Source: an uncultured Duncaniella sp.
GTDB taxonomy: Bacteria; Bacteroidota; Bacteroidia; Bacteroidales; Muribaculaceae
DNA length: 64,000 bases
Direction of reading: 5' to 3'
Assembly (NCBI GenBank): GCA_910587165.1
Contig: CAJUKP010000005.1
Location: 27,987 to 91,986, forward strand
The notes under the pieces were generated by a model that worked only from the letters and a program-made list of their open reading frames with translations, did not search any database and was not told the DNA's origin. A program made the position numbers and the translations under genes. Of the stretch, positions 24,389 to 33,393 are shown piece by piece; positions within the stretch are counted from its first letter, which is position 1; every line of letters starts with the position of its first letter.

Positions 24389-26800
24389 ATGAAAATCAAG
24401 AGTGTTTTATTGTCTCTGTTCCTGGTATGCAGCCTCATGGCTTCAGCCATGACCGACCAGCAGGTGATCGACTACATAAAGCAGCAGTCAGCCTCCGGCA
24501 AAACCGAGAAAGAGATAGGCAAGGAGCTGTTGGCAAAGGGTGTGACCCCCGAACAGGCCAAGCGAATCAAGGCCAAGTTCGAGTCACAGCAGCAGAGCGA
24601 GACCTTAGTGGCCAACCAGAGTGTGGGTGCCGCCAACGCCGAGCGCCGCCACGATGTCTCCAACGAGATCTCAGCCGGAGCGGCCGACGAACTCTCCCGC
24701 GAGATCGACGAGGGCCATGACGGCAAAGTGTCGGCCCGCAATATCTACGGCCACAAGGTGTTCAACGCCCGTGCCCTTACATTTGAACCCAGCGAAAACC
24801 TCGCCACACCTCAGAACTACCGCCTCGGCCCCGGCGATGAGGTGGTGATCGACATCTGGGGAACCTCTGAGGATCATCTGCGCCAGACCATCTCTCCCGA
24901 GGGCAGCATCATGATCTCACAGATCGGTCCGGTCTATCTCAACGGACTCACCATCAACGACGCCAACAAACATATCAAGAGTGCGTTCTCGCGCAAATAT
25001 GCAGGCATGGAGGAGGCTGATACCGACATCCAGGTGACTCTGGGTCAGGTGCGCACCATCCAGGTTGACATTCTCGGCGAGGTGGCCACACCCGGAACAT
25101 TCCGTATGTCACCGTTCTCGAGCGTGTTCCACGCCCTCTACCGCGCCGGCGGTATCAACGACATCGGTTCGCTCCGTAACATCCAGGTGCTCCGCAACAA
25201 CCGCAAGATAGCCGGAGTGGATATCTATGAATACCTCTTCGACGGCAAGACCGGAAGCAACATCCGTCTTCAGGAAGGTGACGTGATCATCGTCCCCCCC
25301 TACGAGCAGCTCGTTAGCATCGACGGCAACGTAAAGCGCCCCATGTACTACGAGATCAAGCCCGATGAAACCATCAAGACCATCCTCGACTATGCTGGCG
25401 GATTCACCGGCGACGCCTACTCGGGCATGGTGCGTCTCTCGCGTCAGAGCGGCACTGAGAACGAACTCTACAACATCGACCGCGGTGAATTTGCATCCTA
25501 TCAGCTTCAGGACGGCGACATCATCACCGTCGGCACCATTCTCGACCGCTACGCCAACCGCGTTGAGCTCAAGGGTGCTGTCTATCGTCCCGGTATGTTC
25601 GCCATCGGCAAAGACATCAAGACCGTGCGCGACCTCATCAAGAAAGCCGACGGTCTCACCGATGACGCATATTCCGAACGTGTGCTCCTCTACCGTGAAG
25701 GTCCGGATCTGCAGCTCGAAGTGCTCGCTCTTGACCTGAAGAGCATACTTGCAGGCACCGCCCCCGACATCACACTCAAACGCAACGATATGCTCGTGAT
25801 CTCGAGCATCCACGAACTCGAGGAGCGCGGAGCCATCACAATCGCAGGACAGGTGGCCCGCCCCGGCACCTATCCATACGCCGACAACATCACTCTTGAA
25901 GACCTCATCTTCCAGGCCGGCGGCCTGCTTCAGGGCGCATCGACCGCCCGTGTCGACATCTCCCGCCGCATCATAGATCCCGAGTCGACCACCGCCACCG
26001 AACAGCTCTCCCAGCTCTTCACCGTCTCGATCGAGAACGGTCTGGCCGTTGGCAACGCCCGTGGATTCATCCTCATGCCTTACGACCGTGTCGAGGTGCG
26101 CCGCAGCCCCGGCTACTCCGCCCAGCACACAGTGTCGGTGAACGGCGAAGTGCTCTTCGAGGGAGCATACGTGCTCGAGCACCGCAACGAGCGTCTCACC
26201 GAGATCGTGCGCCGAGCAGGCGGTATCATCGACGGTGCATACATCAAGGGTGCAAGCCTCTCCCGCCAGCTGTCCGAATCGGAATTCCTCGGCCGCAAGG
26301 AGGCTCTCCGTCTGGCCATGATGAACAGTCAGGCAGGTATGGGCGACTCCATCGCGCTCAGCAAGATCGACGTGGCCCGCACATACAATGTGGGTATCGA
26401 CCTTCAGAAAGCACTCGAGAATCCCGGCTCATCCTACGACGTGGTGCTCCAGCCCGGCGACGCGCTCTTCATACCTCAGGAGCAGAGCGTGGTGAAGATC
26501 TCCGGCGACGTGATGTTCCCCAACGCCGTTGTCTATGTTCCCGGCAAGAAGCTCAAATATTATATTGACCAGGCCGGTGGTTATGGCCAGCGCGCCAAGA
26601 AGGGCAAGGCATTCATCGTCTACCTCAACGGAACTGTGGCCAAGGCCAAGAAGAACACCCCCATCGAGCCCGGATGCCAGATCATAATCCCCTCCAAGCC
26701 CAACAAAGGCACCACCGACTGGACCAAGATCCTCGCATTCGCCACGAGCTTCTCGTCAGTAGCCACAATGGCAGCTACCATCACAAACATATTCAAATAA
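24389..26800 (+). CDS. Polysaccharide export protein with six SLBB domains (Wza-like)
   Basis: An 803-residue protein with a signal peptide (SVLLSLFLVCSLMASAM) and no lipobox. A short alpha region (20-70) is followed by a Poly_export domain near 145-230 (PGDEVVIDIWG). Six SLBB units then begin at VDILGEVATPG, VSIDGNVKRP, VELKGAVYRPG, ITIAGQVARPG, VSVNGEVLFEG and VKISGDVMFPN; Wza usually has two or three. The last 25 residues are hydrophobic. It is the outer-membrane exit of a capsule or exopolysaccharide system and should work with the Wzz-like protein that follows after 24 bases. No glycosyltransferases lie in the window. Confidence 0.92.
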   Translation: MKIKSVLLSLFLVCSLMASAMTDQQVIDYIKQQSASGKTEKEIGKELLAKGVTPEQAKRIKAKFESQQQSETLVANQSVGAANAERRHDVSNEISAGAADELSREIDEGHDGKVSARNIYGHKVFNARALTFEPSENLATPQNYRLGPGDEVVIDIWGTSEDHLRQTISPEGSIMISQIGPVYLNGLTINDANKHIKSAFSRKYAGMEEADTDIQVTLGQVRTIQVDILGEVATPGTFRMSPFSSVFHALYRAGGINDIGSLRNIQVLRNNRKIAGVDIYEYLFDGKTGSNIRLQEGDVIIVPPYEQLVSIDGNVKRPMYYEIKPDETIKTILDYAGGFTGDAYSGMVRLSRQSGTENELYNIDRGEFASYQLQDGDIITVGTILDRYANRVELKGAVYRPGMFAIGKDIKTVRDLIKKADGLTDDAYSERVLLYREGPDLQLEVLALDLKSILAGTAPDITLKRNDMLVISSIHELEERGAITIAGQVARPGTYPYADNITLEDLIFQAGGLLQGASTARVDISRRIIDPESTTATEQLSQLFTVSIENGLAVGNARGFILMPYDRVEVRRSPGYSAQHTVSVNGEVLFEGAYVLEHRNERLTEIVRRAGGIIDGAYIKGASLSRQLSESEFLGRKEALRLAMMNSQAGMGDSIALSKIDVARTYNVGIDLQKALENPGSSYDVVLQPGDALFIPQEQSVVKISGDVMFPNAVVYVPGKKLKYYIDQAGGYGQRAKKGKAFIVYLNGTVAKAKKNTPIEPGCQIIIPSKPNKGTTDWTKILAFATSFSSVATMAATITNIFK

Positions 26801-26824
26801 ACCGGTATATCCCCCACCTACATC

Positions 26825-27916
26825 ATGCAGGAAGATATAGATATCAGAAAGGACCAGGACGAGGAGCAGGAGATCGACCTTCTCGAACTGGCGATGAAAC
26901 TCTGGAAACAACGTAAGAAACTGATCATCTGGAGCGTCTGTGGCGCGGTGCTGGGACTCGTAGTGGCTTTCAGCATCCCCAAGGAATATGCGACGTCAGT
27001 GAAACTCGCGCCTGAGATCACCGACACCAAGGCTTCGGCCGGAGGTCTCGGAGCACTGGCATCAATGGCCGGACTCTCCACCGGGTCGGCTGCCGGCATG
27101 GACGCCGTATATCCTCAGCTCTATCCCGATGTGGTCAGCTCAGTGCCTTTCGCGACAGGTCTCTTCGACGTAGAGGTGACTACCGACGAGGATGGCCGCA
27201 AAATGACTGTCCGCCAGTTTCTCGAGGAAGAGACAAGAGCTCCCTGGTGGAGCGCCGTGATAGGTTTCCCGTTCAAGGTGCTCGGTGCATTTCTCAGCTC
27301 CGACGAGGAGGTGGACGCCAACCATAAGCTTGACAGCTTCCGCCTCACCCGCGACGAGAACGATCTTGTCGAGGCCCTCACACAACGCGTCACTGCATCC
27401 GTGGACCAGAAGACCTCTGTGGTCACCATTGATGTCAGTATGCAGGATCCCCTCGTGTCGGCAATCCTCGCCGACACCGTGGTGGCACGTCTGCAGGCAT
27501 ACGTCACAAACTACCGTACCAACAAGGCCCGCAACGATCTCGAATATGCCGAGAAACTGAAGGAAGAAGCCAAGGCTGACTACTACAAGGCACAGCAGCG
27601 CTATGCCGATTATCTTGACCGCAATCAGGGTATAGCTTTCCGCTCCGCCCAGACCATGAGGGAGCGTCTCGAGAATGAGGCCGCCCTTGCCTTCAACCTC
27701 TTCAACCAGACCGCCCAGCAGGTGCAGAAGGCTCAGGCCAAGGTGCAGGAAAACACCCCTGTCTATGCCATCATCACCCCTGCCACCGTGCCCGTCAGGG
27801 CTGCGAGTCCCCGCAAGGCTCTGATACTCGTTGGCTTCACATTCCTTGCCTTCGTGGCCTGCGCTGCATGGATCCTTTTCCTCCAGCCCATGCTCGAGAA
27901 TGCAAAGAATAAATAA
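26825..27916 (+). CDS. Chain-length determinant/polysaccharide co-polymerase (Wzz family)
   Basis: A 363-residue protein with the Wzz layout. A short acidic cytoplasmic start (DIDLLELAMKLWKQRKK) leads to a first membrane helix (LIIWSVCGAVLGLVVAF). A periplasmic region follows, with a long coiled-coil-like helix near 230-315 (ARNDLEYAEKLKEEAKADYY and following). A second membrane helix near 335-355 (ALILVGFTFLAFVACAAWIL) comes after a proline-rich VPVRAASPRK. There is no cytoplasmic tyrosine-kinase domain. It regulates the length of exported chains together with the SLBB exporter. Confidence 0.9.
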   Translation: MQEDIDIRKDQDEEQEIDLLELAMKLWKQRKKLIIWSVCGAVLGLVVAFSIPKEYATSVKLAPEITDTKASAGGLGALASMAGLSTGSAAGMDAVYPQLYPDVVSSVPFATGLFDVEVTTDEDGRKMTVRQFLEEETRAPWWSAVIGFPFKVLGAFLSSDEEVDANHKLDSFRLTRDENDLVEALTQRVTASVDQKTSVVTIDVSMQDPLVSAILADTVVARLQAYVTNYRTNKARNDLEYAEKLKEEAKADYYKAQQRYADYLDRNQGIAFRSAQTMRERLENEAALAFNLFNQTAQQVQKAQAKVQENTPVYAIITPATVPVRAASPRKALILVGFTFLAFVACAAWILFLQPMLENAKNK

Positions 27917-27976
27917 TCCGGAACAATAGGGCGATAAACCCTTCCAAAACCGACAACTCCCTCTAACCTCATAAAA

Positions 27977-28891
27977 GTGCTTCGTATATATCTCTTGATA
28001 TTAGCAATCACATCAGCCACCTGTGCCGCTTCGGCCCAGGTGGCCGATGTGTTGTCATATATGCTCTCGGCAAGCGAGTCACCCGAACCTGCCGAAACGG
28101 CTTCAACCACCATCGGAAACTCAGACGACAATATGTCAGGGGTGCTCTCGCTCATAGCCTCGTCATCACCCGCAAAACCATCGCAACTTAGCCCGCTAGA
28201 CTACATCACCGGGGCATATCAGTCCGGTTCATACCACCATTCCGGAGTGATGTCAGGTGTAAAACTCTCCGATATGGGCTCACTCACCATTCATCCCGGT
28301 CACCGTGGCACCATATACACTCCCGGCTGGGGCGAGGTGACGTCCGGTTTCGGTTTCCGCAAGAAGTTCGGACGTATGCACTACGGCATCGACGTGTCGA
28401 TGGGTGTGGGCGACACCGTGTGTGCCCCGCTGCCCGGACGTGTCAAGCTCGTCAAATATGATCCCAAGGGTTATGGCCACTATGTGGTGATGGCGCACGA
28501 AGGTGGCATGGAGACACGCTATGCCCACCTGTCGGTGCCTCTCGTGAGCATGGGTGACTATGTGACCACAGGCGAACCCATAGCTCTCAGCGGAAGCTCC
28601 GGCAATTCCACAGGCCCCCATCTCCACTTCGAGACAAGATATATGGGCAAGGCCGTGGATCCCCGAACTGTGTTTGATTTCTCATCCGGCTTTCCGGCCG
28701 CCGGTGTGATGCCGTCCGCCGGGAGTGAGAAATCAGCCCTGAACGGAAAACGCACCTACGTAGTGCGCCCGGGGGATACCATAGACGATGTTGCCCGTAA
28801 GACGGGACTGACCACCATGCGTCTCTGTCAGCTCAATTTCATATCCGAGGATTCCCCGCTCAATCCAGGCACGATGCTTATCGTCAGATGA
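27977..28891 (+). CDS. M23 family metallopeptidase with C-terminal LysM domain
   Basis: A 304-residue secreted protein starting at a GTG (27977). A signal peptide ends near ASAQ. The M23 domain lies at about 110-230: zinc ligands are H135 and D139 in HYGIDVSMG and H217 in HLHFE, with H184 (YAHLS) and H215 as catalytic histidines. A LysM domain (259-304, TYVVRPGDTIDDVARKTG and following) should bind peptidoglycan. All key residues are present, so it is probably an active endopeptidase. It lies 60 bases after the Wzz gene, perhaps in the same transcript. A link to capsule assembly is only positional. Confidence 0.92.
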   Translation: MLRIYLLILAITSATCAASAQVADVLSYMLSASESPEPAETASTTIGNSDDNMSGVLSLIASSSPAKPSQLSPLDYITGAYQSGSYHHSGVMSGVKLSDMGSLTIHPGHRGTIYTPGWGEVTSGFGFRKKFGRMHYGIDVSMGVGDTVCAPLPGRVKLVKYDPKGYGHYVVMAHEGGMETRYAHLSVPLVSMGDYVTTGEPIALSGSSGNSTGPHLHFETRYMGKAVDPRTVFDFSSGFPAAGVMPSAGSEKSALNGKRTYVVRPGDTIDDVARKTGLTTMRLCQLNFISEDSPLNPGTMLIVR

Positions 28892-29032
28892 CAGCTTTAC
28901 CGGTCTGAGAACGGACGGTGAGCACCCATACAGATAGCTGTAATAAAGATTGAGAGCGAACAAATGTTAAAATCACTTGTTTTAACGCAAAACGGTGTTT
29001 TTAACCCTTGATCTCAAAAACAGCTATTGTTT

Positions 29033-30730
29033 ATGGAATGGATAATTGAAATTTTCCGAAATAATCCCGTCATACCTATTTTTCTCACCATCGGACTCGG
29101 TTTCTGGCTTGGAGGTTTGAAATTCAAGTCATTTTCCCTCGGACCGGTCACGGCTACCCTTATCGTCGGGGTGCTTATAGGACAGATGGACATTCCGGTG
29201 TCGGAGACTCTCAAGAGCGTATCGTTCATGCTTTTTCTGTTCGCCATCGGATATAGCGTTGGCCCGCAGTTTTTCCGCTCGCTCAAGGGGGACGGTCTGA
29301 AACAGATAAGTTTCGCTCTGGTCGAAGTGGCCTTGTGTATAATCACAGTCGTGGCCGTCTGCCTTGTCATGGGTTATGACAAGGGTACAGCCGTGGGGCT
29401 GTTCTCGGGTTCACAGGCATTCTCAGCCGTAATCGGAGTGGGCACAAGTACAATCCGCTCGCTCGGTCTGCCTGCCGATATGCAACAGAAGTACCTTGAT
29501 ATCATCCCTGCCTGCTATGCCGTGTGTTATGTATTCGGCACCATCGGTTCGGCATGGGTGATAGCCAATCTCGGCCCGCGTATGCTCGGAGGCCTTGCTA
29601 AAGTGAGGGAACAGACCGCACAGCTCGAGGCGGAGATGGATTCCGGAGACATCGTGCCTGACGCCGGAACGTTCGTGGCCAACCGCCCCATATCTTTCAG
29701 AGCCTACAAGGCCGAATCAGACTATTTCGACAGACCGCGCACCGTGGTGGAAATCGAGGAACATATCGCGGAACTCGGACTCCGCCATTTCATCGAGCGG
29801 CTCAGACTACGCGGTGAGATCCTTGACCCGCAACCGGAGCTGAAGGTGAGGAAGGGTGACGTGATCGTGCTGAGCGGACGCCGCGAGTCGATCATCGACG
29901 ATGCCGGCTGGATAGGTCAGGAGGTGACGGACCACGAGCTGCTGAACTTCGCGGCCGAGAATCTGCCCGTGACTGTATCAAGGTCGGGCGCATCAGGCAT
30001 GACACTGCGCGAACTGAAAAGTCAGGACTATATGAGAGGCGTGATGGTGCACAAGCTGCTCCGCAACGATATGAGCATCCCTGTGAGGGGAAAGACGCGC
30101 CTCGAGACGGGTGATGTGCTTACCCTTGTGGGACTCCCCCAGGATGTGTCGGTGGCCGTGCCCGAGATAGGATATTCCGACAGGCCGACCGAGGATACCG
30201 ACATGGTGTTCATGGGTCTCGGCATCGCGACAGGCTGCTTCATCGGTGCGCTGACAATGTATCTCAAGGGTATTCCTGTGTCGCTGAGCACCAGCGGCGG
30301 AGCTATACTGGCCGGTCTTATACTCGGCTGGCTCCGCAACAAGAGGCCGACATTCGGCCGCATCCCACGACCTGTGATATGGTTCATGAACAACATGGGT
30401 CTGAATATGTTCATAGCGGTCGTGGGCCTCGCCGCCGGACCGACGTTCATATCCGGACTCAGGGAGGTCGGGATCGAGCTGTTTATCGTCGGCATCGTAT
30501 GCACCTCCGTGCCGCTGATACTGTCGATCATAATAGGCCACAAGGTGTTTCACTTTCCACCAGCTGTAACGCTGGGATGTGTGGCCGGAAGCCGCAACGC
30601 TGTGGCCGCTCTCGGAGCCATACAGGACAATCTGGACAGCACACTACCGGCGATGAGCTACACAGTGACCTACGCTGTCGGGAGCATCACCCTGATATTC
30701 GCCGGCATGGTGGTGCCTCTGGTAATCTGA
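29033..30730 (+). CDS. AspT/YidE-type transporter with two RCK_C domains
   Basis: Reading from ATG 29033 gives 565 residues; a TTG two codons upstream is a weaker start. Two membrane halves (about 1-190 and 390-565), each with the family's SGSQAFSAVIGVGTSTI and AGSRNAVAALGAI type motif, flank two TrkA_C/RCK_C regulatory domains (about 205-290 and 300-375). This duplication is typical of the aspartate:alanine exchanger AspT and the uncharacterised YidE/YbjL family. The sequence does not reveal the substrate. The gene stands alone: upstream is a 141-base gap, and the downstream gene is convergent. Confidence 0.88.
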   Translation: MEWIIEIFRNNPVIPIFLTIGLGFWLGGLKFKSFSLGPVTATLIVGVLIGQMDIPVSETLKSVSFMLFLFAIGYSVGPQFFRSLKGDGLKQISFALVEVALCIITVVAVCLVMGYDKGTAVGLFSGSQAFSAVIGVGTSTIRSLGLPADMQQKYLDIIPACYAVCYVFGTIGSAWVIANLGPRMLGGLAKVREQTAQLEAEMDSGDIVPDAGTFVANRPISFRAYKAESDYFDRPRTVVEIEEHIAELGLRHFIERLRLRGEILDPQPELKVRKGDVIVLSGRRESIIDDAGWIGQEVTDHELLNFAAENLPVTVSRSGASGMTLRELKSQDYMRGVMVHKLLRNDMSIPVRGKTRLETGDVLTLVGLPQDVSVAVPEIGYSDRPTEDTDMVFMGLGIATGCFIGALTMYLKGIPVSLSTSGGAILAGLILGWLRNKRPTFGRIPRPVIWFMNNMGLNMFIAVVGLAAGPTFISGLREVGIELFIVGIVCTSVPLILSIIIGHKVFHFPPAVTLGCVAGSRNAVAALGAIQDNLDSTLPAMSYTVTYAVGSITLIFAGMVVPLVI

Positions 30731-30746
30731 CGGGGATAATACAGCC

Positions 30747-32114
30747 TCAGATCTCGCGCACGTAGATCTGGGCGTTCTCATATTTCGTGACCCTCACGCG
30801 GGTACCGGCATGGAGAAATCCGGCCACGGCCACAGCGTCGAGGGTCTCGTCGCCAATCCTGACCTTACCGGCAGGACGCATATCGGTGACAGCCTCTCCC
30901 TCGGAACCGATGTAGCGGGCCGGGGTCATGTCGACTCCCACAAATCCGTCGGAGACTTTCAGCTCGGTGAGCAGGTCGGTGTGACGGCGTATCCATTTAG
31001 GTCCGTGTGAGGAGGTGAGATACCAGATGGCGGCGATGGCCAGCAATGTACCGGCCGCAAAGATGCCGAGCGACATCCACACTGCCCCGACATCGGCATG
31101 ACTCAGGGTGAAGGTGTAGTTTTCTATCAACCCGAATATTATGGAGAGGGAGATGCACACGATGCCGGCTATGCCTGTCACACCGAAACCGGGCACGACG
31201 AAAAGCTCGAGAAGAATGAGAACAAGCCCGACAACAAAGAGCAGTATGATCCACGGCGACGCGATGCCGGTGAGATAGATCGGGAGGAAATAGAGAGTGG
31301 CGGCGGTGAGAGCAGCAGCCGAAGGGAAACCCATTCCGGCTGTGTGCAGCTCCATATAGATACCTCCGATGATGATCATGATAAGCACAGCCTGTACGGC
31401 AGGATTGGTGAGGAAGCCTATGAGACGGTCGGTCCAGGTGGGGAGATATTCGGCCATCGAATAGTCTTCCACATCGAGATGTGACAGCACTTCGCGGACA
31501 CTCTCGGCCTTGCCGTCGGCATAGCCCCAGCGTATGGCCTCGTCAGGGGTGAAAGTGAGCACCCGGGTGGAGTCGATAAGTCCCGGGACTACCACACGCG
31601 AATCCACCATGGCCTCGGCTATGGCCGGGTTGCGGCGCCATGTCACCGTGGAGTCGGCGCCCATTGTCTTGCCGTGGTGTTCGGCGGTGGCGCGCATCAT
31701 GGCCCGCATATATGACTGATATTTATCGGGCATGGCGGCACCGTCGGCACCGTTGACCACCGTGGCCGCGCCCATCGAAGACCCCGAACGCATGAAGACG
31801 GTGTCGCACGACAAGGCTATCAGCGCACCCGCCGATGCGGCGTTGTTGTCGACGAACGCCACCACGGGCCGCTCGAAATTGAGCAGCGATGTGCGTATTG
31901 AGTCGGCATGGACCAGCGAGCCGCCGTAGGTGTTCAGATGAACGAGCAGGATGTCGGCATCAAGTTCGCGGGCACTTCTGAGTGCCTCGCGTGTGTACCG
32001 CCATGTGCTCGAGCCAATCTCGTCGTCAAGACGAAGCATATACACGAGTTTCTCCCCGGCTCCGGCCGAGAGAGTGAAAATGCAGAGGATGAGGGAAATG
32101 AGAAGTCTGTGCAT
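30747..32114 (-). CDS. Long-form NfeD protein (ClpP-class membrane serine protease)
   Basis: I take the ATG at 32114, which gives 455 residues starting with a signal peptide (LLISLILCIFTLSAGAG). A longer frame to 32465 only overlaps the upstream gene. Residues about 25-225 are a ClpP-like protease domain: ADILLVHLNTYGGSLVHAD, then NNAASAGALIALSCDTV with the probable catalytic serine, then SGSSMGAATVVNG. Four or five membrane helices follow (about 245-375). The C-terminal 70 residues form the OB-like NfeD domain. Such proteins cleave membrane substrates near stomatin partners; no stomatin gene is in the window. The start is 8 bases after the YbhN-like gene. Confidence 0.9.
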   Translation of the reverse strand: MHRLLISLILCIFTLSAGAGEKLVYMLRLDDEIGSSTWRYTREALRSARELDADILLVHLNTYGGSLVHADSIRTSLLNFERPVVAFVDNNAASAGALIALSCDTVFMRSGSSMGAATVVNGADGAAMPDKYQSYMRAMMRATAEHHGKTMGADSTVTWRRNPAIAEAMVDSRVVVPGLIDSTRVLTFTPDEAIRWGYADGKAESVREVLSHLDVEDYSMAEYLPTWTDRLIGFLTNPAVQAVLIMIIIGGIYMELHTAGMGFPSAAALTAATLYFLPIYLTGIASPWIILLFVVGLVLILLELFVVPGFGVTGIAGIVCISLSIIFGLIENYTFTLSHADVGAVWMSLGIFAAGTLLAIAAIWYLTSSHGPKWIRRHTDLLTELKVSDGFVGVDMTPARYIGSEGEAVTDMRPAGKVRIGDETLDAVAVAGFLHAGTRVRVTKYENAQIYVREI

Positions 32115-32122
32115 TGTATGGG

Positions 32123-33184
32123 TCACGTTGTTTTGTTTCTGAATCCACGTCTGAGCCATCCCGGAAGGATGAAACACCCTATGATAAGGTAGACATAATA
32201 GCTTATGATGCGCCAGAAGAGCGCGATGACGAGCGCCATGCCGGCCGATCCGAGCAGATCGCCGTAGTAGGTGGTGAAAAGCCATTCGCTGATACCTGCT
32301 CCACCGGGAGTGGGGCTCACCATAAGGATGACCCACACCACAAACTGGCGGGCGAGCACCACAGTCTGTGATGCCCCGGGAGCGAAACCAAGGAAGAGGG
32401 CGTTGACAAGCAGGAAGCGTGAGAGCCATGACGCGGCGGTGGCCCCGAATGCCCGCGCCCACCACATCGCGGGACGCCGGCGCAGCTCGCGCCCGGTGGT
32501 CTCCATATCAGCTCCGAGGGCGTCGGCCCTGGCGCTCCAGCGTCGCAGCCAACGGAAGCGGAAGAGGCGGTTGATGGCCGTCCGGATGGCCCGTGGTTTC
32601 ACGAGTATGCCGAGGAATAGTATTGTGGTCCATGCGAAGACAAGGGCATAAATGCCCCAGAATGCACTCTGGAGTCCGATGGTGAACGACTGTGGCCCGA
32701 ATCCGAACAACTCACTGTAGGGCACGAGGAATATGAAGAGCGGCAGCGCGATGACAAAGAAGAGATTGTCGAGGAATAGCGTTGTCATCATGAGTGTGGT
32801 TCCCTTGCCCAGTTCTATGCCTTCGCGATGAAGAAAGAGCATCCCTAACGCGCTGCCTCCGGCGGAAGTGGGGGTGACACAGGAGGTGAACTCCACAAGC
32901 AGGCACACGCGGACACACTGCACCCATGTGAGGGCTTTGTCGGTGAGCACTCTGAAACGCCAGCTCATGCCCCAATCACGTCCGATCATGAAGATGAGCG
33001 CGAGCCCGATACACCACACGACACGCGAGTCCCATCTGATGGAGTCCCATACGTCCGGATTGAATTCACGGCTGAAGAGCCACCACACCACGGCCATCCC
33101 GATTGCTATCGGGACAAGCATTTTCCACGCGAGGCTGAATATGCGGCGGGTGGGAGACTGTTCGGTGTCGGATGATCTGCTCAT
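32123..33184 (-). CDS. YbhN/lysylphosphatidylglycerol synthase TM-region family protein
   Basis: A 353-residue membrane protein with about eight helices of the UPF0104/YbhN type. The central motif VEFTSCVTPTSAGGSALGML and the C-terminal MVSPTPGGAGISEWLF are characteristic. The family resembles the flippase part of MprF but lacks the aminoacyl-transfer domain, so a lipid-translocation role is a reasonable guess only. It is the first gene of a two-gene minus-strand unit with NfeD and has its own promoter at 33199-33230. Confidence 0.88.
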   Translation of the reverse strand: MSRSSDTEQSPTRRIFSLAWKMLVPIAIGMAVVWWLFSREFNPDVWDSIRWDSRVVWCIGLALIFMIGRDWGMSWRFRVLTDKALTWVQCVRVCLLVEFTSCVTPTSAGGSALGMLFLHREGIELGKGTTLMMTTLFLDNLFFVIALPLFIFLVPYSELFGFGPQSFTIGLQSAFWGIYALVFAWTTILFLGILVKPRAIRTAINRLFRFRWLRRWSARADALGADMETTGRELRRRPAMWWARAFGATAASWLSRFLLVNALFLGFAPGASQTVVLARQFVVWVILMVSPTPGGAGISEWLFTTYYGDLLGSAGMALVIALFWRIISYYVYLIIGCFILPGWLRRGFRNKTT

Positions 33185-33198
33185 AGTCCTTCAAACCA

Positions 33199-33230
33199 CA
33201 AAAGTAACGAATTTCCTTCTCAATAGCAAT
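33199..33230 (-). promoter_or_regulatory. Promoter of the YbhN-nfeD pair
   Basis: On the minus strand ATTG (33230-33227), a 20-base spacer and TACTTTTG (33206-33199) fit the Bacteroidetes consensus, with one change in the -33 box. The start codon is 15 bases downstream, so the leader is very short. Confidence 0.6.
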
Positions 33231-33241
33231 AATACTTATCA

Positions 33242-33391
33242 GGAAAAGAGATTACTTGTCATGACAAGGGTACAGAAGAACATAAGGACAAAAGAAACAA
33301 AAAATAAACTTCTGAAACAGTTTAACCTCAAAAAAATCTGTTTCTTGTGTCCTTATGTTCTTCTGTACCCTCGTTTTAACAAGTAACTTCC
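33242..33391. repeat. Long inverted repeat between menE and the YbhN-like gene
   Basis: A 31-bp arm at 33268-33298 (begins GGGTACAGAAGAACATAAGG) pairs with 33340-33370 with a single mismatch, around a 41-base loop. Weaker pairing extends outward to 33242 and 33391. It begins 3 bases after the menE stop. The arm resembles that of the element at 52212-52342, so the two are probably one family. It may end or stabilise the men transcript. Confidence 0.9.
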
Positions 33392-33393
33392 TC

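Noticed and set aside
32115..32465. An N-terminal extension of the NfeD gene to 32465.
   Set aside because: The extension has no signal or motif and lies inside the YbhN-like gene; the ATG at 32114 directly starts a signal peptide.
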